From assembly GCA_963781065.1 (NCBI GenBank), contig CAWAET010000013.1, positions 1-64,000 on the forward strand: 64,000 bases of DNA, read 5' to 3'. This DNA comes from CALZJC01 sp963781065. GTDB taxonomy: Bacteria > Acidobacteriota > Thermoanaerobaculia > Multivoradales > JAHEKO01. The notes under the pieces were generated by a model. That model saw only the letters and a program-made list of their open reading frames with translations. It did no database searches and was not told the origin of the DNA. Below, in pieces: positions 27,292 to 38,020 of this stretch; position 1 is the stretch's first letter; every line of letters starts with the position of its first letter. The position numbers were made by a program, and so were the translations under genes.

Positions 27292-29155
27292 ATGTACGAG
27301 GAGGAGGCCCTCGGCAAGGCCTACGATGCGCGGCTGATCCGCCGCCTGCTGGGCTATCTGGGGCCCTACCGGCGGCGTGCCGCCGCCGCCGTCGGGCTGA
27401 TCGTCTTCTCCTCGCTGCTCGAGCTGGTCGGGCCGCTGGCGACGGCGGTGGCGCTCGACCTGTTCATCCGGCCGCTGGAGGGCCAGGCGGGGCTGAGCGC
27501 CGCCAGCCTCTGGCTGTCCGAGCGGCTGGCGGCGAACGGCGTCGAGCTCGCGCCGATGACCGGGCTGGCGCTCGTCTCCGGGGTCTATCTCGGCGCCCTG
27601 ATCCTCGGCTTTGCCGTTCTCTACCTGCAGAGCTATCTGATGCAGATGATGGGCCAGTACGTCATGGCCGACCTGCGGCGGCAGATCTTCGCCAAGCTGC
27701 AGGAGCTGCCGGTGGCCTACTTCGACCGCCATCCGGTGGGCCGCCTGGTCACCCGGGTCACCAACGACGTCGACGCCCTGAACGAGCTGTTCACCGCCGG
27801 CATCGTCTCGATCTTCGGCGACGTCATGCTGCTGGCCGGCATCGTGGCGGTGCTCTTCTGGCTCGACTGGCGGCTGGCGCTGGTGACCTTCTGCATCCTG
27901 CCGCTGCTGGCCGGGTTGACGCTCTGGTTCAAGGTGCGGGCGCGGCAGCGCTACCGCGAGGTGCGGCTCAAGCTGGCGGCGATCAACAGCTTCCTGCAGG
28001 AGCAGATCACCGGCATGTCTGTGGTGCAGCTGTTCGGCCAGGAGCAGCGCACCTTCGACGGCTTCTCCGAGATCAACGACGAGCACCGCGCGGCCAACGT
28101 GGCGACGATCTTCTACTACGCCGTCTACTACCCGGCGGTCGAACTGGTGACCGCGCTGGGCGCGGCCCTGATCCTCTGGTACGGCGGCGGCCAGGTGCTG
28201 CGCGCGGCGCTGTCGGTGGGCGCCCTGGTGGCCTTCCTGCAGTACGCCCAGCGGTTCTACCGGCCGCTTTCCGACCTGTCCGAGAAGTACAACATCCTGC
28301 AGGCGGCCATGGCCAGCGCCGAGCGCATCTTCAGCCTGCTCGACTCGCCGGTCGAGATCGCCGCGCCGGCGCGCGGGCACCGGCCCGCCGTGGTGGACGG
28401 GGCGGTCGAGCTCGACGGCGTCAGCTTCGGCTATCTGCCCGGCGAGACCGTGCTCGACGACGTCTCGTTCCGTATCGAGCCCGGGCAGACGGTAGCGCTG
28501 GTCGGCCATACCGGCGCCGGCAAGAGCACCATCGCCTCGCTGCTGCTGCGCTTCTACGACGTCGAGCGCGGCCGCGTCTTGATCGACGGCGTCGACGTGC
28601 GCCAGTGGGATCTCGAGGCCCTGCGCCGGGCCATCGCCGTGGTGCTCCAGGACGTCTTCCTGTTCGCCGGCACGGTGGGCGACAACATCGGCCTCGGCTC
28701 GGGCGACATCGGCGCCGCCCGGATCCGCCGGGCGGCGCGCGAGGTGCACGCGCTGGAGTTCATCGAGCGGCTGCCGGAGGGGTTCGACAGCAAGCTCAAG
28801 GAGCGCGGCGGCGGGCTGTCGGTGGGCCAGAAACAGCTCATCGCCTTCGCCCGCGCCCTCGCCTTCGACCCGCGCATCCTGATCCTCGACGAGGCCACCT
28901 CCTCGGTCGACACCGAGACCGAGCGCCTCATCCAGATGGCCCTCGAGCGCCTGCTGGCCGGACCGCACCAGCCTGGTGATCGCCCACCGCCTCTCCACCA
29001 TCCAGCGCGCCGACCGCATCCTGGTCCTGCACCAGGGCGTGCTCAAAGAGCAGGGCACCCACCAGGAGCTCCTGGCCCAGGACGGGCTCTACCGCAAGCT
29101 CTACGAGCTGCAGTACCAGGGCGAGGAGGAGGGTCTGCGCGGCACGGGGACATGA
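27292..29155 (+). CDS. ABC exporter half-transporter, canonical ATPase partner (MdlB/BmrD-like), one frameshift
   Basis: A 620-residue membrane plus ATPase protein. Five to six membrane helices lie in residues about 25-320. The nucleotide-binding domain has Walker A GHTGAGKST (about 405), an unusual signature LSVGQKQL (about 508) and Walker B with catalytic Glu, ILILDEATSSVD (about 530). The frame breaks near 28962, where one extra A in GGCCGGACCGC interrupts the H-loop region; removing it restores SLVIAHRLSTIQRADRI and a normal C-terminus ending at 29155. LSVGQ with an intact LDE is the pattern of the MdlB/BmrD/TM288 subunit of heterodimeric exporters, and the partner type is at 48148. The start could also be GTG 27274. 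Substrate unknown. Confidence 0.87.
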
Positions 29156-29240
29156 TCTCGCGGCGGTGCCGCTCCGCCGTGCGCCAGGACCTGCGGCAGG
29201 CGGTGTCGGAGCCCGGCTCGGGGTGTGGCGCGGGTAGGAC

Positions 29241-29819
29241 CTACAACGCCTCGATCTCGCCCACCAGCTCCAGCAACTCGCCCACCCGCGCCTGCGAGTC
29301 GCTGCCGCTCGGATACCGGTAGGTGACCGTCATCAACCGGTCGCTGCCGTCGGGCGGCAAGGAGTAGACCGAGGTCACCTCCACCGGTCCGTCGGCCCCG
29401 GCGATCTGGCCGCGGGTGGTGTAGGCGGGTCCGGTGGGGGTCATCAGCTCGCGGTTGCCGTAGTAGAGCCCGCTGGCCTCGAACTCGGCGCGCTTCTCCT
29501 TGACCACCTCGACCAGGTTGACGCCGGTCAGCTGGAGCGGGCCGATGGTGATCTCGACGCTGCCGCCGTCGACCTCGCGGGCCGTCAGACGCAGGGTCTC
29601 GCCGGCGTTCTCAGCCACCTCGAAAGCCCCCGGCACCGCGGCGATGGCGAGGCCGAGCTCGGGGTTCTCCACCCGCTCGGGCGCGGCGGGGGGCGCCGGC
29701 TCGGAGGCGCAGCCGGCGAGGGCCAGGCAAAGGCCGATGAAGGTGAGCAACGGGCGCCCGTGACGGCGTCGACGGGACGGGCAGCTCGAGATGGCGGGGT
29801 CGTGGAAGTTGACGGTCAT
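29241..29819 (-). CDS. Putative lipoprotein
   Basis: A 192-residue protein with an N-terminal basic stretch, hydrophobic segment and lipobox LAGC (Cys about residue 37), so it should be lipid-anchored. The mature part starts with a Pro/Ala-rich linker, then a single small domain of mixed beta strands (LGLAIAAVPGAFEVAEN, SVEITIGPLQL, VYSLPPDGSDRLMTVTYRYPSG). It resembles small domains that bind or measure something at the envelope, but I do not recognise the family. It converges with the ABC exporter gene. The long stretch before the hydrophobic core suggests that the true start may be an internal codon. Confidence 0.68.
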   Translation of the reverse strand: MTVNFHDPAISSCPSRRRRHGRPLLTFIGLCLALAGCASEPAPPAAPERVENPELGLAIAAVPGAFEVAENAGETLRLTAREVDGGSVEITIGPLQLTGVNLVEVVKEKRAEFEASGLYYGNRELMTPTGPAYTTRGQIAGADGPVEVTSVYSLPPDGSDRLMTVTYRYPSGSDSQARVGELLELVGEIEAL

Positions 29820-29923
29820 GTCTTGTCTCTCCGGGTAGCCGGCGGCGCGGTGAATGGGATCGGCGCGCGGAGCCGGTTGTCAGGTTCGCTTCCTGGGGCA
29901 GGAGTGGGGCCACCCAGCGCCCC

Positions 29924-31645
29924 CTAATCGTACTTGCTGACGACTCCGGCCGAGCCCTGGTCGCGCGGGTCGGCGGCGGCTTCCATCCGGCCGTCGGCGC
30001 GCAACCGCACGGCGTGCACCTTGCCGACGTTCGGGATCTCACCCAGCTGGTGGCCGCGCCGCTCGAGCTCGGCGCCGGTCTCCGGGCTGAGAGCGTCGGC
30101 CTCGGCGGAGATCTTGTCGGGCAGCCACTGGTGGTGGATCCGCGGCCGGTCGAGGGCGGCCTGCAGGCCGTCGCCGTCGGCCAGCAGGCTGAGCAGCACC
30201 TGGGCGGTGCCGGTGAGGATGCGGGGGCCGCCGCGGCCGCCGACCGCCATCGCCTCGCCGCCGCGCCAGGCGAGGGTCGGGCTCATCGACGACAGCATCC
30301 GCTTGCCGGGAGCGATCTCGTTGGCGCGGCCCTGGACCAGGCCGTAGATGTTGGGCCGGCCGGGCGCGGTGGTGAAGTCGTCCATCTCGTTGTTGAGCAG
30401 GTAGCCGGCCTCGGGCACCAGGACGCAGCTGCCGAAGATGCCGTTCAGGGTGGTGGTCAGCGCCACCAGGTTGCCCTTGGCGTCGATCACCGACAGGTGG
30501 GTCGTGTCGCTGGACTCCGGCGGCTGCTTGCCGGGCCAGGGAGAGAGGTCGCTCGAGGCGGTGGCCCGCCCGGGATCGATCGCCGCCGCCTGCGCGTCCA
30601 GCCAATCGGCGGCCAGCAGGTCGGCCGGCCGGCCCTCGGCGGCGGCCGGATCGCCCAGCAGCAGCCGGTCGACGAAGGCCCGGCGCATCGTCTCGGCGAG
30701 CAGATGGGCGCGGCCGGCGCCGAAGCGCGGCTGCCGCTGCCAGCCGAGGCGCTCGGCGATGCCCAGGATCTGGCCCACCAGGACGCCGCCGGAGGATGGC
30801 AGGTCCATGCCCGCGAACTGCCAGCCGAAGGCCTCGAAGCGGACCGGCTCGCGCCACACCGGGCGGTAGGCGGCGAGGTCGGCGGCGGTCAGCACGCCGC
30901 CGTGGCGCCGCGCGGCGTGCTCGGCGGCCGCGGCCAGCCGGCCCTCGGTCAGCGCTACGGGCCCGCGCCGGCCGTAGGCCTCGAGGGCGCGCGCCAGCTC
31001 GGGCTGGCGGAAGCGGCTGCCGGCGCGCGGCGGCTCGCCGCCCGGCAGCCAGAGGCCGGCGGCCTCGGGGAAGCGCTCGAGCCGTTCGCTGTACTCCGCC
31101 AGAGAGTCGTGCAGGCGGTGCGAGACGGTGAAACCGCGACCCGCCAGCCGCCGCGCCGGCGCCACGATGCGGCGCCAGGGCAGGCTGCCATGCTTGCGGT
31201 GCAACTCCCACAGGCCGCGGGGCGAGCCCGGCACGCCGGCGGCCAGGCCGCCGAACACCGAGGCCTCGGGCCGCGGCTCGCCGGCCTCGTCGAGATACAT
31301 CTCACGGCTGGCCGCCGCGGGCGCCGTCTCGCGAAAGTCGAGGGTGGCCAGCCGGTCGCCCAGCTTGACCACCGCGAAGCCGCCGCCGCCCAGGTTGCCC
31401 GCCTGGGGATGGACCACCGCCAGCGCCAGGGCGGTCGCCACCGCCGCGTCGACGGCGTTGCCGCCCTGGCGCAGGATGTCGAGCCCGGCGGTGGTGGCGT
31501 ACGCGTCGGCCGAGGCGACGGCGCCGCCGCGGCCGGCCTCGGCCGGCAGCGAGGCGGCGAGGGCCGCGGCGGCCTGAAGGGCCAGCAGCGCCAGCAGGGC
31601 GAGAAGCGCCGGCAGTGGCGAGCGCGGGCGGCGGATCCCCATCAT
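29924..31645 (-). CDS. ggt: Gamma-glutamyltransferase (glutathione hydrolase)
   Basis: A 573-residue exported enzyme that removes the gamma-glutamyl group from glutathione and related thiols in the periplasm. Signal peptide in residues 1-31 (Leu/Ala run). The large-subunit motif GGNAVDAAVATALALAVVHP is typical. The precursor cleaves itself before the nucleophile Thr in DTTHLSVID (about residue 395); downstream are LNNEMDDF, GKRMLSSMSPT and the oxyanion motif GGRGGPRI. All key residues are present. It is transcribed with the glutamate-cysteine-ligase-like gene just upstream (42 bases), which supports a shared role in thiol turnover. Confidence 0.93.
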   Translation of the reverse strand: MMGIRRPRSPLPALLALLALLALQAAAALAASLPAEAGRGGAVASADAYATTAGLDILRQGGNAVDAAVATALALAVVHPQAGNLGGGGFAVVKLGDRLATLDFRETAPAAASREMYLDEAGEPRPEASVFGGLAAGVPGSPRGLWELHRKHGSLPWRRIVAPARRLAGRGFTVSHRLHDSLAEYSERLERFPEAAGLWLPGGEPPRAGSRFRQPELARALEAYGRRGPVALTEGRLAAAAEHAARRHGGVLTAADLAAYRPVWREPVRFEAFGWQFAGMDLPSSGGVLVGQILGIAERLGWQRQPRFGAGRAHLLAETMRRAFVDRLLLGDPAAAEGRPADLLAADWLDAQAAAIDPGRATASSDLSPWPGKQPPESSDTTHLSVIDAKGNLVALTTTLNGIFGSCVLVPEAGYLLNNEMDDFTTAPGRPNIYGLVQGRANEIAPGKRMLSSMSPTLAWRGGEAMAVGGRGGPRILTGTAQVLLSLLADGDGLQAALDRPRIHHQWLPDKISAEADALSPETGAELERRGHQLGEIPNVGKVHAVRLRADGRMEAAADPRDQGSAGVVSKYD

Positions 31646-31687
31646 GCGGCCCTACGGCCGCGGCCCGCCGGTCGCCGCGGGCGGGTG

Positions 31688-33604
31688 TCAGGCATCGTCG
31701 AGATAGCTCTCGATCAGCTGGGTGGCGATCCCCATGAAGTCGCGCTCGGTGATGATGCCGACCAGATAGCCGTCGTGGTCGACCACCGGCAGGGCGCTGA
31801 TGCGGCGCTCGCGCATCTGGCGCAGGGCGTCGATGGTGGGTGTCTCGGGGTGGGCGGTGACCAGCTCGCGGGTCATGATGCTGCTCACCGCCGTCGGGTG
31901 GCTGCCGACGTCCGGGTTGTCGGTCAGCAGCCGCAGCAGCGCCCGGTGGGTGACCAGGCCCACCAGCCGGCGCTCGCCGTCCTCGACCGGCACGTGGCGG
32001 ATGTGCTTCCAGTTCATGACGCAGGCGACCATGTCGACCACCTCGTCCTGGTTGACGGTGAACAGATCGGTGGTCATCAGCTGGCCGACGCGCTGGTACT
32101 GGGCCCGCAGGTCGCCGGCCTCGTCGATCGACGCCGGCTTCCAGGTGTGGACCGGCCGGCCCTCGATCTGTCGTTGGACCGCCCCGGCGACGACGGCGGC
32201 GAGCCTCTCGGCCTCGGTGGTGTGCTCGTGCATGGCGGCCATCGAGTCGACCTGCCACTGCGAGCCGGTGAACTGGCTCTCCACCCGGGCCTCGATGGTG
32301 TCGAGATAGCGGCTGATGTCGGCCTCGTCGATGCCGACCGCGGCGAGGCCGCGCCGGGCCAGCGGCAGCAGCTCGTCGAGGATCAGCTGGTGCGCCGCCA
32401 CGTGGCCCTTGTCGGGCCAGGCCAGGTGCGAGCCGAGGCCGCGCCGGGCGGCCGCGACCAGGTTCTCGCGGGCGTCCTCGAAGGACATGATCGAGGTGAT
32501 GTCCGGGTACTCCCGGTCCATGCCGGTCATCATGCCGAACCAGAAGGCGGCGTTGGCCACCTCGTCGAGCACCGTCGGCCCGGCGGGCAGCACGCGGTTC
32601 TCGATCCGCAGGTGGGGCTTGCCGTTGGTGACGCCGTAGCAGGGCCGGTTCCAGCGGTAGACGGTGCCGTTGTGCAGCGTCAGGGCGCGCAGCTTGGGCG
32701 CCCGCCCCTCGGCCAGCGCGACGAAGGGGTCCTCGTCGATCTCGCGGCTCATCAGCACGCGGAAGCGGGTGATGTCCTCGCGGAAGATCTCCACCGGCGA
32801 CGACTCGACCCAGTTGCGCCCGAAGCTCACCCGCGGCTGTTGCTCGGTCAGGTATGGCGTCGCCGGCCGGGTGTCGATGGACTGCTGGAACAGCGCGATG
32901 CGGGTCTCGCGCCAGAGCTGGCGGCCGAACAGGAGCGGCGAGTTGGTGGCGCAGGCCAGGGTCGGGGCGGCCACCGCCTGGGCGATGTTGTAGCGGCGCG
33001 CGAAGTCGGCCGGGGAGACCTGGAAGTGGACCTGGAAGCTGGTGTTGCAGGCCTCGAGCATGACGTTGTCGTGGGTGATCCGCAGCTCGTCACGACCCTT
33101 GATCCTGAGGTCGTAGCTGGCGCCACGCAGCCGGTTCATCGCCCGGTTGAGGCCGTAGTAGCGCTCCTTCGGCGTCATGTTCTCCAGCGTCAGATCGCGC
33201 TTCTCCAGCGTCGGCAGGATGCCGATCTGCACCACCCGGGTGTCGAGGCGCGCCGCCGCCTCGCGCGTCACCTCGAGCAGCGCGTTGAGGTCGTTCTCGA
33301 GCCGGTGCAGACAGTCGGTGGAGAAGTCGAGCGGGTCGAGATTGAACTCGATGTTGAAGCGGCCGAGCTCGGTGGTGAAGCGGTCGTCGTCGATCAGCTC
33401 GAGCACGTCGAGGTTGTTGAACGCCGGCCGCCAGTAGCGGTCGACCAGGAAGAGCTCCTGCTCGGCGCCGATCCGGCTGACGCCGGTCTCGAACATGCCG
33501 TCGTCCAGCATCTGCTGGAAGGCGCGGAGGTCGTTCAGCAGGTGCCGCGTGAACTGGCGCAGCTCGGCGGCATCCGACGGTTGGCTGACGTCATGTTCGC
33601 CCAT
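31688..33604 (-). CDS. Glutamate-cysteine ligase-like (GCS2) protein fused to a CBS pair
   Basis: A 638-residue two-part protein. Residues about 15-470 resemble the GCS2/YbdK type of carboxylate-amine ligase: RIGAEQELFLVD (metal/glutamate site), FNIEFNLDPLDF, a central NTSFQVHFQV strand and HLRIENRVLP. Residues about 490-638 are two CBS motifs, MTTDLFTVNQDE and MTRELVTAHPETP, each followed by the usual hydrophobic ladder and ending VGIITERDFM. CBS pairs bind adenosyl nucleotides such as AMP or ATP, so the ligase could be gated by energy charge. Which amino acids it joins is not proven by sequence. The gene next to ggt points to gamma-glutamyl thiols. Start ATG 33604. Confidence 0.85.
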   Translation of the reverse strand: MGEHDVSQPSDAAELRQFTRHLLNDLRAFQQMLDDGMFETGVSRIGAEQELFLVDRYWRPAFNNLDVLELIDDDRFTTELGRFNIEFNLDPLDFSTDCLHRLENDLNALLEVTREAAARLDTRVVQIGILPTLEKRDLTLENMTPKERYYGLNRAMNRLRGASYDLRIKGRDELRITHDNVMLEACNTSFQVHFQVSPADFARRYNIAQAVAAPTLACATNSPLLFGRQLWRETRIALFQQSIDTRPATPYLTEQQPRVSFGRNWVESSPVEIFREDITRFRVLMSREIDEDPFVALAEGRAPKLRALTLHNGTVYRWNRPCYGVTNGKPHLRIENRVLPAGPTVLDEVANAAFWFGMMTGMDREYPDITSIMSFEDARENLVAAARRGLGSHLAWPDKGHVAAHQLILDELLPLARRGLAAVGIDEADISRYLDTIEARVESQFTGSQWQVDSMAAMHEHTTEAERLAAVVAGAVQRQIEGRPVHTWKPASIDEAGDLRAQYQRVGQLMTTDLFTVNQDEVVDMVACVMNWKHIRHVPVEDGERRLVGLVTHRALLRLLTDNPDVGSHPTAVSSIMTRELVTAHPETPTIDALRQMRERRISALPVVDHDGYLVGIITERDFMGIATQLIESYLDDA

Positions 33605-33669
33605 CGCGGTACTCGCCGGAAGCCGTCGAGGTCGGTCCCGGACTCACTCCCACTGTGATGACCGCCCCG

Positions 33670-33675
33670 AGTCTA
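33670..33675 (-). promoter_or_regulatory. Putative -10 for the GCS2-CBS / ggt unit
   Basis: On the minus strand this reads TAGACT, about 66 bases before the GCS2-CBS start, the same hexamer as at 3984. No clear -35 is seen. Confidence 0.3.
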
Positions 33676-33748
33676 GCCTCCGGGCGCCACCTTGGGCAAT
33701 CACCAGCCGCGGGCTCTCTTGACCAGCCGGCCCTGGTTGGCGGGGCTG

Positions 33749-33780
33749 AGCCCGCACGGGCTTGCCGCCTGTGGCGGCAA
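33749..33780 (-). terminator. Double hairpin after pntB
   Basis: Just after the pntB stop on the minus strand comes TTGCCGCC-ACA-GGCGGCAA (33762-33780), then AGCCCG-TG-CGGGCT (33749-33762), two tight stems in tandem sharing a base. There is no T-run, so it may end transcription with Rho or protect the mRNA end. Confidence 0.45.
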
Positions 33781-33785
33781 ACCCG

Positions 33786-35209
<1,424 letters not shown>

Positions 35210-35213
<4 letters not shown>

Positions 35214-35506
35214 CGTTGCGCCTTCTTCTTGCCGCCGAACATGGCGAGCATGCGGTTGGTGACCAGGAAGCCGCCGACCACGTTGATGGTGGCGAAGATG
35301 ATGGCCACCAGGCCGAGGATGTTGCTGACGGTCGGGTTGCCGGTGGTGGCCGCCGCCAGCGAGCCCACCAGGGTGATCCCCGAGATGGCGTTGGCGCCGG
35401 ACATCAGCGGCGTGTGCAGGGTCGGCGGGATCTTGGTGATGATCTCGAAGCCGACGAAGATGGCCAGCACGAAGACGTAGATGCCGACCAGGAGAGCGCC
35501 CATCAT
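35210..35506 (-). CDS. pntAB: NAD(P) transhydrogenase subunit alpha, membrane part
   Basis: A 98-residue protein with three to four membrane helices, beginning MMGALLVGIYVFVLAIFVG and containing PPTLHTPLMSGANAISGI, the family signature. It is the small membrane subunit between the soluble alpha-1 and beta subunits, overlapping both neighbours by 4 bases, which implies coupled translation at fixed ratio. Confidence 0.94.
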
Positions 35507-36639
35507 GGCGTGTCCTCCTCAGCGAACCCCGGCTGGCGGATCTCGCCGCCGTGAGTCAGCAACATGCCGCCGACGATCTCGTCTTCGGCGTCGATGGCGA
35601 TCCCCTCCTCGCCCGAGAGGTGCTTGACCAGGGCCAGGAGGTTGCGGGCGTAGAGCAGGCTGGCGTCGTGCGCCATCCCGGCCGCCATGTTGGTCGGGCC
35701 GAGGATCAGCACGCCGCCGCTGACGACTTCCTCGTCGGCGCGGGTCAGCTCGCAGTTGCCGCCGCGCTCGGCGGCGAGGTCGATGATCACCGTCCCGGGC
35801 TGCATGACCTCGACCATGTCGGCCCCGACCAGCCGCGGCGCCGGCTTGCCGGGCACCGCGGCGGTGGTGATCACCGCGTTGGCGGCCGCGAGATGCTCCT
35901 TGAGGATCTCGCGCTGGCGAGCCAGGAACTCGGCGGTCATCTCCTTGGCGTAGCCGCCGCCGCCGCCGCCGTCCTCGCTGGTCTCGGGCAGCGGGATGAA
36001 GTGGCCGCCGAGCGAGGCGACCTGCTCCTCGACCTCGGGGCGGATGTCCGAGACCTCGACCACCGCCCCCAGGCGGCGGGCCGTGGCCAGCGCCTGCAGG
36101 CCGGCGACCCCGGCGCCGATGATCACCACCTTGGCCGGCCGCACGGTGCCGGCGGCGGTCATCAGCAGCGGGAAGTAGCGATCCAGCCTGAGCGCCGCCA
36201 TCAACGCCGCGCGGTAGCCGGCGATGTTGGCCTGCGACGACAGTACGTCCATGCTCTGGGCCAGGCTGGTGCGCGGCAGCAGCTCCATCGGCAGGCTGGT
36301 GACGCCGCCCGCGGCCAGCCGCCGCACGGTGTCGGGGTGGTCGAAGGGCGCCAGCAGGCCGATGACCACGCTGCCCTCGGCCAGCCATCCGGCCTCGTCG
36401 TCGGTCAGCGGGCCGACCTTGAGGACCACCGCGGCGGCCCGCCACTTCGCCTCGCCGCCGTCGGCGATGGTGGCGCCGGCCTCGGCGTAGGCCTCGTCGA
36501 GAAAGCTCGCGGCCTTGCCGGCGTCGCGCTCGACCTCGACCTCGAAGCCCAGCCCGATCAGCTTGGCGACAGTCTCCGGGGTCGCGGCGACGCGGGTCTC
36601 GCCCGCACCTCGCTCCTTGGGAATCAGAAGTCTGCTCAT
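35503..36639 (-). CDS. pntAA: NAD(P) transhydrogenase subunit alpha, NAD-binding part
   Basis: A 378-residue soluble subunit related to alanine dehydrogenase. Motifs: IPKERGAGETRVAATPETV at the N-terminus, QSMDVLSSQANIAGYRA, the NAD-binding IIGAGVAGLQALATARRLGA, then SDIRPEVEEQVASLGG and a six-Gly run before YAKEM. ATG 36639 is chosen because homology begins at MSRLLIPKE. It is the first gene of pntAA-pntAB-pntB. Two 12-bp direct repeats lie 67-93 bases upstream. Confidence 0.94.
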   Translation of the reverse strand: MSRLLIPKERGAGETRVAATPETVAKLIGLGFEVEVERDAGKAASFLDEAYAEAGATIADGGEAKWRAAAVVLKVGPLTDDEAGWLAEGSVVIGLLAPFDHPDTVRRLAAGGVTSLPMELLPRTSLAQSMDVLSSQANIAGYRAALMAALRLDRYFPLLMTAAGTVRPAKVVIIGAGVAGLQALATARRLGAVVEVSDIRPEVEEQVASLGGHFIPLPETSEDGGGGGGYAKEMTAEFLARQREILKEHLAAANAVITTAAVPGKPAPRLVGADMVEVMQPGTVIIDLAAERGGNCELTRADEEVVSGGVLILGPTNMAAGMAHDASLLYARNLLALVKHLSGEEGIAIDAEDEIVGGMLLTHGGEIRQPGFAEEDTP

Positions 36640-36705
36640 GTCTGGGATGCGCCTTTCGCTTGCCGAGAAGGGGTCTCGGATGCTCGATTCAGCGGCGTAG
36701 CTACA

Positions 36706-36732
36706 GTAACAGGCCGCAGAGTAACAGGCCGC
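36706..36732. repeat. 12-bp direct repeat upstream of the pnt operon
   Basis: GTAACAGGCCGC occurs at 36706-36717 and again at 36721-36732, 15 bases apart centre to centre, beside a GTAGCTAC palindrome at 36697-36704. The position in the promoter region of pntAA suggests a regulator binding site. On the minus strand the copies read GCGGCCTGTTAC. Confidence 0.55.
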
Positions 36733-36882
36733 CGAGCGTTCCGTGTCCCCCGTCGTGACGCCGTGCGGGCCTGCCCCTCGGGGCCCCGATCGAGGAAACC
36801 CTACTCCAGACGCGCGCCGCCGGACACCGCCCCTGGGGGTGGTGGGACGGGGCCGTCCTTTTGGCGGGCGTAGGATGGCCGG

Positions 36883-37287
36883 GTGGAGTCGCGGCTCTTC
36901 TACGACGGTCACTGCGCGCTGTGCCACGGCGCGGTGCGCTTCGTGGTGCGCCACGACCGCGGCCGGCCGCCGGTCCGCTTCTCGCCCATCGGCGGCGAGA
37001 GCTTCGAGCGCATGCTGGCGGCCCGGGGCCGGCCCGAGCTGCCGGACAGCCTGCTGGTGCTGACCCCGGATGACGAGCTGCTGACGCGCTCGCGGGCGGC
37101 GCTCTACCTGGCGCGCCGGGCGGGCGGGCCGTGGCGACTGCTCGCCTGGCTCGGGGGCCTCCTGCCGCGGACCTGGCGCGACGGTCTCTACGACGCCATC
37201 GCCCGCCGCCGCCGGCGCTGGTTCGGCCGCACCGATGAGGTCTGTCCGCTGCTGCCGCCCGGGCTGCGCGACCGTTTCGATCCCTGA
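36883..37287 (+). CDS. DCC family (DUF393) thiol-disulfide oxidoreductase-like protein
   Basis: A 134-residue protein with the family motif YDGHCALCHGAV, in which D-x2-C-x2-C resembles a thioredoxin active site, at the very N-terminus. The rest follows the family: RFSPIGGES, LLVLTPDDELLTRSRAALYLARRAGG and a W-R-D-x-L-Y-D-x-I-A motif near the end. The reaction is not known. The GTG start has TAGGAT 6 bases before it and no ribosome site, which fits a leaderless message. tmk follows. Confidence 0.88.
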   Translation: MESRLFYDGHCALCHGAVRFVVRHDRGRPPVRFSPIGGESFERMLAARGRPELPDSLLVLTPDDELLTRSRAALYLARRAGGPWRLLAWLGGLLPRTWRDGLYDAIARRRRRWFGRTDEVCPLLPPGLRDRFDP

Positions 37288-37372
37288 CCGTGGGCAGTGA
37301 CCCGTGGTAGCTTCGCCAGCCCCGATTCGAGCCTCGATGCCAGCCCCGATACGATCCCCAAGACAACCCCCG

Positions 37373-38020
37373 ATGCAAGCCCCAAGACGAGCCCGGTTCA
37401 TTACCTTCGAGGGCCTCGACGGCAGCGGCAAGTCGACCCATCTGGCGCGCGCCGCCGAATGGCTCGGAGCCGCCGGGGTCGCCTGCCGCGCCACCAAGGA
37501 GCCCGGCGGCACGCCGCTGGGGGAGGCGCTGCGAACCGTCTTCCTGGATCCCCGCTGGGGCGCCCTCGACGGCGCCGTCGAGAGCCTGGTCATCTTCGCC
37601 AGCCGGCGCCAGCATCTGCTCGAGGTGATCGAGCCGGCCCTGGCGGCCGGCAGCAACGTCCTCTGCGACCGCTTTACGGATTCGACCGTCGCCTACCAGG
37701 GCCACGGCCGCGGCCTGCCGCTCGAGCTGATCGAGCGGATCGACGCCATCGCCACCGGCGGCCGGACCCCCGACCACACGCTGCTCTTCGACCTGCCGGC
37801 CGAGCAGGCCCACCGCCGCGGCCAGTCGACCACGCGCGAGGTGGTCGACCGCCTCGACGCCGAGGACCTCGCCTTCTACCGGCGGGTGCGGCAGGGGTAT
37901 GCCGAGCTGGTCCGTGCCGAGCCCGGGCGGTTCACGACCATCGACTCGAGCGGCCCTGCCGATCGGACCTGGCGACGGGTGCGGCAGGTGCTTGCCGAGT
38001 TGCTGGAGCTGCCGGCGTGA
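37373..38020 (+). CDS. tmk: Thymidylate kinase
   Basis: A 215-residue enzyme that phosphorylates dTMP to dTDP. P-loop FEGLDGSGKSTH near the N-terminus, EPGGTPLGE for substrate binding, the DR motif in CDRFTDSTVAYQG, and the lid region near AHRRGQS. ATG 37373 puts the P-loop where it normally is. In-frame starts at 37304 and 37337 would add a repetitive Pro/Arg/Ser-rich tail encoded by decayed copies of GCCAGCCCCGAT. holB follows directly after the stop, a common pairing. Confidence 0.92.
   Translation: MQAPRRARFITFEGLDGSGKSTHLARAAEWLGAAGVACRATKEPGGTPLGEALRTVFLDPRWGALDGAVESLVIFASRRQHLLEVIEPALAAGSNVLCDRFTDSTVAYQGHGRGLPLELIERIDAIATGGRTPDHTLLFDLPAEQAHRRGQSTTREVVDRLDAEDLAFYRRVRQGYAELVRAEPGRFTTIDSSGPADRTWRRVRQVLAELLELPA

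Noticed and set aside
30014..33658. Long plus-strand open frame opposite ggt and the GCS2-CBS gene
   Set aside because: Antisense of two well supported genes; composition is Gly/Arg/His-rich with no motif.
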